Positions 59,467 through 64,000 of a DNA stretch of 64,000 nt are shown piece by piece. This DNA is from Pseudomonas pharyngis. GTDB lineage: Bacteria > Pseudomonadota > Gammaproteobacteria > Pseudomonadales > Pseudomonadaceae. The position numbers were made by a program, and so were the translations under genes. The notes under the pieces were generated by a model that saw only the letters and a program-made list of their open reading frames with translations, did no database searches and was not told where the DNA came from. Every line of letters begins with the position of its first letter. Positions within the stretch are counted from its first letter, which is position 1. The stretch spans positions 310,001 to 374,000 of the forward strand of contig NZ_BQID01000004.1 in assembly GCF_021602345.1 (NCBI RefSeq). Reading direction: 5' to 3'.

Positions 59467-60557
59467 GGGCGAGCCTCCTTTTTGCCGGTGGGCAGTTGGC
59501 TGACTTCGCTGGTGCGACGCAGGTAGGAATCGGCATAACCGGCCGAGCGCGCGGCCAGCAATGGGTCGTCGGAACCCTGAATGCCGGCCGGCAGCACCAG
59601 CGGATCGTAGTTGATGTCACGGCATTCGCCGCTGAGCTGCGGCTGGGTCTTTTCCAGCACCAGGGTACCGGCGTTCAACACCTTGCGACCGGCAGGCCAG
59701 GTCTTGCTCGCATCGTTCACCGGATCGTCGGCATTGGCCAACGTGATGTTCAATTGAAAGCGCAGCGGCCCTTCGGCCAGGCGTTGTACTAGGTCTTTTT
59801 CAAGAAAATCGCTACCTTCAGGCGCAGTCGCACCGGCAGCGTCCTGCGCCAGAGGCGTCATGCTCCAGCGCACCGCTTGCTTCTTGCCGCTGGCATCCAC
59901 CAGATAGAACGCGTTGACGCTGTTGTAGGTTTCCGTCGCGTAACTGGCCGAGGGTTTGGCGGTTTTTATCCAGGTCAGAAACGGTACGGCTTCCGGGTGT
60001 GCGGCAAAAAATGCCGGCACCTTGGTCGGATCCGGTTTACCGGTGGCAGGATCCGGCGATTGCGCCTGCTGCAACTGATAGAACGCCTCGGGCGTGCCAA
60101 CCGGGAACACCGGCATGCTGTTCATCCCGGTGCGCCACTGCTGGCCGTTGGCCTGAGTGAAACGCAGTGCCAGGCTGCGGATCGGTACGGCGCTGTCCGG
60201 CGCATACGGACTGCCAGCTGGCAACGCAAAGCGCCCGACCACCGGAGTACGCGGCTCGTTGAACACTTGCGCGACAGAATACGAGCGAGCCTCGCCGCTG
60301 CTCTCGAAATGTCCGATCACGCACACACCTTTGGCGTGATTGCGGCGAAAGCCCGGATGCACGCCGTTGTTCTTTTCCAGCACATCGACCAGCGCTTTTG
60401 GCGTCAGGCGTTGTGGGTCAAATGAACCATGAACGTAGGCAAACGCCCCGGCCAGGGCTGCGACTACCACGGCGATTCCGCCAAGACGCAACACCAGGCT
60501 CGCGGCACTCAGTGGCGGGCGTTGTGGCCCGCCGGGCGACGAACTGCGATCAACCAT
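59463..60557 (-). CDS. Catalase-family peroxidase (SrpA-like), membrane-anchored or periplasmic
   Basis: This 364-aa protein has an N-terminal hydrophobic segment (about residues 22-45) and then a minimal catalase core. The distal histidine region is RRNHAKGVCVIGHF, and the heme-ligand tyrosine is in RSAGYADSYLRR. The short length (catalases are 480 aa or more) marks it as a catalase-related peroxidase. The start at 60557 is chosen because the hydrophobic segment follows closely and GGAGTG precedes it. It is divergent from an ECF sigma gene and shares its promoter motif. It may reduce peroxides with electrons from the cytochrome b561 encoded next. Confidence 0.88.
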   Translation of the reverse strand: MVDRSSSPGGPQRPPLSAASLVLRLGGIAVVVAALAGAFAYVHGSFDPQRLTPKALVDVLEKNNGVHPGFRRNHAKGVCVIGHFESSGEARSYSVAQVFNEPRTPVVGRFALPAGSPYAPDSAVPIRSLALRFTQANGQQWRTGMNSMPVFPVGTPEAFYQLQQAQSPDPATGKPDPTKVPAFFAAHPEAVPFLTWIKTAKPSASYATETYNSVNAFYLVDASGKKQAVRWSMTPLAQDAAGATAPEGSDFLEKDLVQRLAEGPLRFQLNITLANADDPVNDASKTWPAGRKVLNAGTLVLEKTQPQLSGECRDINYDPLVLPAGIQGSDDPLLAARSAGYADSYLRRTSEVSQLPTGKKEARP

Positions 60558-60601
60558 GAAGCACTCCAGGGCCATCGGCCACAAGTAGGAAGAATCAGCA
60601 A

Positions 60602-60626
60602 GACGCACGCCATCGGGATTTATTCC
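60602..60626 (-). promoter_or_regulatory. ECF promoter of the peroxidase-cytochrome operon
   Basis: On the minus strand GGAATAA (60626-60620) and CGTC (60605-60602) are separated by 14 bp, identical in form to the divergent promoter at 60655-60679. Transcription should start near 60594. Confidence 0.75.
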
Positions 60627-60654
60627 ACGGCCCGGTATTTATTTTTCAGAACGT

Positions 60655-60679
60655 GGAATAACCTCCAATGCCGGGCGTC
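60655..60679 (+). promoter_or_regulatory. ECF promoter of the sigma/anti-sigma operon
   Basis: GGAATAA (60655-60661) and CGTC (60676-60679) are separated by 14 bp, the same as the peroxidase promoter, implying that the sigma factor transcribes its own gene and the peroxidase operon. Confidence 0.75.
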
Positions 60680-60714
60680 TTCCTAGTCCACAGCGTAGCG
60701 ACTAGCAGAACTTC

Positions 60715-61221
60715 ATGAGCGAATTCGACGAACAACTGCGAGAAATAATCCCCAGATTGCGGCGTTTTGCCGTGTCGTTGACTCGCAACAGCAGCAGCGC
60801 CGACGACCTGGTACAGGCCAGTCTGGAGCGGGCGCTGTCGGGTTGGGGTGACAAACGCGCCGACGGTGATCTGCGCGCCTGGCTGTTTTCGATCCTGTAC
60901 CGGCAATTCCTCGACGCGCATCGGCGTTCGCGGCGTTATGCGCGGATGCTCGAATTCTTCACCGGCCGCGATGACGCCGAGCCCTCGGTGGAACGCACCG
61001 TCATTGCCCAATCGACCTTGAAGGCCTTCGACCGACTGCCCACCGAACAGCGCGCGCTGCTGCTGATGGTGTCGGTCGAAGGCCTGACCTATAAGGAGGT
61101 CGCCGAGATTCTCGGCGTCCCCACCGGCACCGTGATGTCGCGCCTGTCCCGTGCTCGCCAGGCCCTGCGCCAGCTCAGCGACGGGGAAATCAGCAGCCCT
61201 TCCTTGCGGATACTCAAATGA
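60715..61221 (+). CDS. ECF-type RNA polymerase sigma factor
   Basis: This 168-aa sigma-70-family factor consists of region 2 (about residues 5-75, DDLVQASLERAL...LRAWLFSILYRQFLDAHR) and region 4 (about 105-155, LPTEQRALLLMVSVEGLTYKEVAEILGVPTGTVMSRLSRARQAL). No region 1 or 3 is present. It is followed by an overlapping anti-sigma gene (ATGA) and is divergent from the peroxidase gene. Matched promoter motifs on both sides suggest autoregulation and direct control of the peroxidase operon. Confidence 0.93.
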   Translation: MSEFDEQLREIIPRLRRFAVSLTRNSSSADDLVQASLERALSGWGDKRADGDLRAWLFSILYRQFLDAHRRSRRYARMLEFFTGRDDAEPSVERTVIAQSTLKAFDRLPTEQRALLLMVSVEGLTYKEVAEILGVPTGTVMSRLSRARQALRQLSDGEISSPSLRILK

Positions 61222-61970
61222 TCAGTCTGCCCCCCAACGAACGTGACCTGCACGCCTACGTCGACCATCAGCTCAGCGAATCCGACCGTCATGTGCTGGA
61301 AACCTGGCTCGCCAGTCACCCGGACGAAGCGGCGCAGGTTCGCGCCTGGCAACAGGACGCCCAGCACCTGCGCGCCGCCCTCGGCGGCGCCTTGCAACAG
61401 CCGGCCAATCCGGACCTCGATCCGGCGCTGATCCGTCAGCGCCTCAAACGCCAATCGCGCCGCCAGTGGGCCAGCGCGGCGGTGCTGCTGATTGCCGTCA
61501 GCCTCGGCGGTGTCGGTGGCTGGAAGGCCCGGGACATGACCGTGTTTCATGCCCCGGCACCGATGACGGACGCCTTGCAGGCGTACCGTTTGATCGCCCA
61601 GCAAGGGCTTCTGCCGGCGGACTACAAAGTCGATGGCGACGGCGACATCCAGCGCTGGCTCGACCGTTATTTCACTCAGGCCAATCGCCTGCCGGACCTG
61701 ACGTCGGCCGGGTTTACACCGGTCAGCGGCCGCCTGCTGAGCACTGACGAAGGCCCGGCGGCGATGGTGATGTATGAAGACCAGAGCGGGCACAAGGTCA
61801 GTTTCTACGTGCGTCCACCGGGACCGAAAAATACCTTCCTGCCCCGGGGTAGCCGCCAGGACGGGGATCTGCAGGCCGAGTACTGGTCCGGCAAAGGCTA
61901 CAACTACGCGATGGTCAGTCCGACCGACACCCCGGCGGCGAAAATGCTCAAGCAATCCCTGAGCTTCTAG
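61218..61970 (+). CDS. Transmembrane anti-sigma factor without cysteines
   Basis: This 250-aa protein has an N-terminal cytoplasmic domain (about 1-80) with ERDLHAYVDHQLSESDRHVLETWL, an anti-sigma-type helix pattern. One membrane segment (about 84-102) and a periplasmic C-terminal domain (about 105-250) follow. The zinc motif HxxxCxxC of ZAS-type anti-sigmas is absent; the whole protein contains no cysteine. The signal is therefore probably sensed by the periplasmic domain or through proteolysis. It overlaps the sigma gene by four bases. Confidence 0.88.
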   Translation: MISLPPNERDLHAYVDHQLSESDRHVLETWLASHPDEAAQVRAWQQDAQHLRAALGGALQQPANPDLDPALIRQRLKRQSRRQWASAAVLLIAVSLGGVGGWKARDMTVFHAPAPMTDALQAYRLIAQQGLLPADYKVDGDGDIQRWLDRYFTQANRLPDLTSAGFTPVSGRLLSTDEGPAAMVMYEDQSGHKVSFYVRPPGPKNTFLPRGSRQDGDLQAEYWSGKGYNYAMVSPTDTPAAKMLKQSLSF

Positions 61971-61975
61971 CCGGT

Positions 61976-62953
61976 TCAGAACCCCACATCCAGCACCACA
62001 TTGTCCAGGTAGGTTCCGGCGGGCGGTGTGGTCTGGTCGGTGTAGATTTTCGCGTTGTAGTTGAAGATCTGGCTGCCGGTACCCAGCCCGTTGCCGGGAT
62101 TGACCTCGGCATCGCTGCTGGCCCGACGAGCCGCGCCGACACTGCCCCAACGGGTGGTGCCGGCACTCTTGAAGATGTCGTAGGCCAGATAGTTGCTGCC
62201 GGAAATCATCCGCCGCCGTCCGCCGACACTCAGCGCATTCTGCCCGTCGTTCAGCCCCACGGTGTAGGCACTGCCCTTGGTGCAGGCGAGGTTGATGGTC
62301 TGCCCGGTCACCGGGGTGAACGCACTGACCACCGGCGCGCTGCCGAATGCGATGTTCGGCGCGGTGATGGTGCAATCGTTGGACACCGTCAGGTTGACCG
62401 TCAGTGTCGTGGTACCGCTGTTGATGTCGCGGCCCAGGCAAAGCCCGCCGACACCTATGCCTGAACAATAATTCCAGTTCCAGAAAATGCTCAGTGTCTC
62501 GGTATACACCCCGGCTGCCACGTTGCTGCCGATGGTGGTACCGAAATAGAGCGGAACGGTTTTCGGCACAGTACCGCCGAGCAAACCGAGGGCGTCGATG
62601 ATGCCGTTACGGGCGAAGTCATAGGCGGTGCCCCGCGTCAGCGGGTAACTGGTGCTGTTGTTGGCGTAGATCGTGTAACCGATCACGTCGCCGGAGGGCC
62701 CGAGCAAACCGCTCTGGGTCGAGGTGACGGTGGCCCAGAAATGGTCATTGTTGGTCAACAGCGACAGCAACGAGCCGGTGCAACTCAAGCCCCCGTTCAA
62801 GGTGGAACTGGGTTGCGAGGCGGTGCGCACGGCGATCGAACTGATGTTGCCGAACCCGGCCGGCGTGGTGGTCACCACCGAACACAGCGCCTGCGCCAGC
62901 CCCGGCAGCAGCAACAACAGCCACAGAGCAAGCCGCGCCCGGATCATTGGCAC
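61976..62953 (-). CDS. csuE: Spore coat U-domain protein, CsuE-like tip subunit
   Basis: This 325-aa secreted protein has a signal peptide (MPMIRARLALWLLLLLPGLAQA) and two SCPU domains (about 24-190 and 190-325), with the pattern CTITAPNIAFGSAPV...GQTINLACTKG...YTVGLNDG...YLAYDIF...WG...TYLDNVVLDV. Two-domain SCPU proteins of this kind are the tip adhesin of archaic Csu-type pili. It overlaps the usher gene at its start (10 bp) and is the last gene of its operon. Confidence 0.88.
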   Translation of the reverse strand: MPMIRARLALWLLLLLPGLAQALCSVVTTTPAGFGNISSIAVRTASQPSSTLNGGLSCTGSLLSLLTNNDHFWATVTSTQSGLLGPSGDVIGYTIYANNSTSYPLTRGTAYDFARNGIIDALGLLGGTVPKTVPLYFGTTIGSNVAAGVYTETLSIFWNWNYCSGIGVGGLCLGRDINSGTTTLTVNLTVSNDCTITAPNIAFGSAPVVSAFTPVTGQTINLACTKGSAYTVGLNDGQNALSVGGRRRMISGSNYLAYDIFKSAGTTRWGSVGAARRASSDAEVNPGNGLGTGSQIFNYNAKIYTDQTTPPAGTYLDNVVLDVGF

Positions 62954-64000
62954 ACCAACGGGCCGATCAGCGGCACTTCATCCTGCTGCAGATCGACGCT
63001 GAATTGCGCCTGGCAGGTCTTGCCGTCCGCGAGAGTCACCCGCAGCGAATTCTGCGCCTGGAGGTTTTCCAGGTAGACCAGTCCGTCCCAGCCGACCACC
63101 GTCCGCGTGCCGCTCTGTTCGTGCAGCACGCCACTGCCCAGCGGCAACTCCTTTTGCTGCGCATCCACCAGCACGATGCTCGCGGCAATCACCCGGCTCA
63201 GCGGAAACTCCAGCAGATAGCCGCTGCCCCGGCGCACGGCAACGCGCTGTTCGACATTCGGGCTGCGCACGTTGGCCGGCAGGTTCAACGGATCGATTTC
63301 GTACTTGCCGCGGTAATAGGCACTGCTCCACGGCACCAGCAAATGGCCGTTGCGGTCGGTCTGGCCGACCTGCTGGTTCTCGTAACGCACCGGAATGTCC
63401 GCGTAACCGTCGGTGCTGACCACCACGAACGCATCGTCGATGCGGTTGGCGGCGAACACTTGATCATCCATCCACACCAGCGAGCCGCTGGCATCGGCCC
63501 AACGGGTTTCGGCGTCGGACGTGCCGTAGACGCCCGCCTGCAATTGCACCGATTGCAGACGCCAGGTCACGTCAGCCTGACGGTAATCGGCGCCGTCGCC
63601 CTTGGCGTAGCCGAGATTGAAGCCCACCCCGCCCTCGGACGGCACGGCGCGGCTGTAGTTGACTCGTTGCTGCGTCTGCCCGGTCTTGCTGCGTTCGCTG
63701 CTGATGGCCAGGCTGCCGCGCAGGTCGAACGGAATCACCAGTTGCGCCTGCACCGCCCAGTTGCTGTCGCCGATTTCGCGGTTGGCCGACAGGTAGAAAC
63801 TGCTGTTGCGCCACAGCGGTTTGCTCCAGCTCAGATTGAGCAACCGCGTGCGGGTTTCGTCTGCCGCGCGAATATCGAAATAACCGACGCCGAGACTGCC
63901 CCAGCGTTCAAGGTTGAGGCTCAGGGTCGCCTGCTCGCTACGCTTGCTGAGTGTGGTGTAAGGACTGTCAACCACGGTCAGGTCGGCGTAACGGTCGCGG
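62944..64000 (-). CDS. csuD: Csu-type outer-membrane usher, C-terminal part (runs off the window)
   Basis: About 352 codons of an usher's barrel and C-terminal domains are visible. They include LPANVRSPNVEQRVAVRRGSGYLLEFPLSR and SGVLHEQSGTRTVVGWDGLVYLENL, and a late disulphide (KTCQAQF...GPLVC). The frame is open at the window edge; the N-terminal part and the remaining csu genes lie beyond 64000. Confidence 0.88.
   Translation of the reverse strand, partial: RDRYADLTVVDSPYTTLSKRSEQATLSLNLERWGSLGVGYFDIRAADETRTRLLNLSWSKPLWRNSSFYLSANREIGDSNWAVQAQLVIPFDLRGSLAISSERSKTGQTQQRVNYSRAVPSEGGVGFNLGYAKGDGADYRQADVTWRLQSVQLQAGVYGTSDAETRWADASGSLVWMDDQVFAANRIDDAFVVVSTDGYADIPVRYENQQVGQTDRNGHLLVPWSSAYYRGKYEIDPLNLPANVRSPNVEQRVAVRRGSGYLLEFPLSRVIAASIVLVDAQQKELPLGSGVLHEQSGTRTVVGWDGLVYLENLQAQNSLRVTLADGKTCQAQFSVDLQQDEVPLIGPLVCQ

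Overview
The window looks like chromosome from a fluorescent Pseudomonas of the P. fluorescens lineage. The evidence is high GC with dense coding, paired REP/REPIN palindromes between genes, a CrcY-type small RNA directly downstream of an HMG-CoA lyase gene, a PrrF-type small RNA behind a Fur box, and a liu (leucine/isovalerate) cluster with LiuR-type palindromes. There are no rRNA, tRNA, insertion-sequence or CRISPR features, and no gene is visibly broken.

Layout. 0.4-1.4 kb: a proline-iminopeptidase-like hydrolase behind a short coupled leader ORF. 1.4-9.6 kb: a glycerol-type ABC importer operon (glpSTPQUV-like, minus strand) with a sigma-54 promoter, a six-copy TGAACA array and a divergent sigma-54 activator. 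9.6-15.9 kb: an MFS gene and housekeeping genes (cysS, glnS, ppiB, lpxH), with two related inverted-repeat elements. 15.9-20.8 kb: a MarR-regulated tripartite EmrAB/OprM-type efflux operon with twin operators. 21.0-34.1 kb: a chaperone-usher fimbria locus carrying its own phosphorelay: a probable adhesin, a hybrid kinase, a REC-EAL regulator, a second hybrid kinase with HPt, an RcsB-like regulator, a pilin, a chaperone and an usher. 34.1-42.6 kb: tamA/tamB, a GNAT acetyltransferase, xthA and a PstS/OmpA-like protein. 42.8-54.8 kb: an acyl-CoA dehydrogenase with a LysR regulator, then liuR, mvaB, crcY, an acyl-CoA synthetase and liuABCD. 54.8-56.4 kb: an S24-type repressor that has lost its catalytic residues, a DUF3077 gene and prrF. 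56.4-58.9 kb: an M14 carboxypeptidase and an MFS gene. 58.9-62.0 kb: a catalase-like peroxidase and cytochrome b561 pair divergent from an ECF sigma/anti-sigma pair. 62.0-64.0 kb: the end of a Csu-type fimbrial operon, whose usher runs off the window.

Most interesting region. The 21-34 kb locus resembles the P. aeruginosa pvrSR-rcsCB-cupD and roc-cup systems, but its probable adhesin gene comes first, apart from pilin, chaperone and usher. A 15-bp box close to TAGGAATCGTCTGAT, resembling an RcsB box, occurs upstream of the adhesin, first-kinase and pilin genes. In all three cases it lies 22-23 bp before a TAnnnT -10-like hexamer. This suggests that the RcsB-like protein drives adhesin, signalling genes and pilin together, while the EAL protein links the system to c-di-GMP.

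Other regulatory logic visible in sequence: sigma-54 promoters for the ABC operon and crcY, matched ECF promoters (GGAATAA-N14-CGTC) facing both ways between the peroxidase and sigma genes, LiuR palindromes at both liuR and liuA, and twin MarR operators. Functional assignments come from motif and family recognition by eye; no database search was run.
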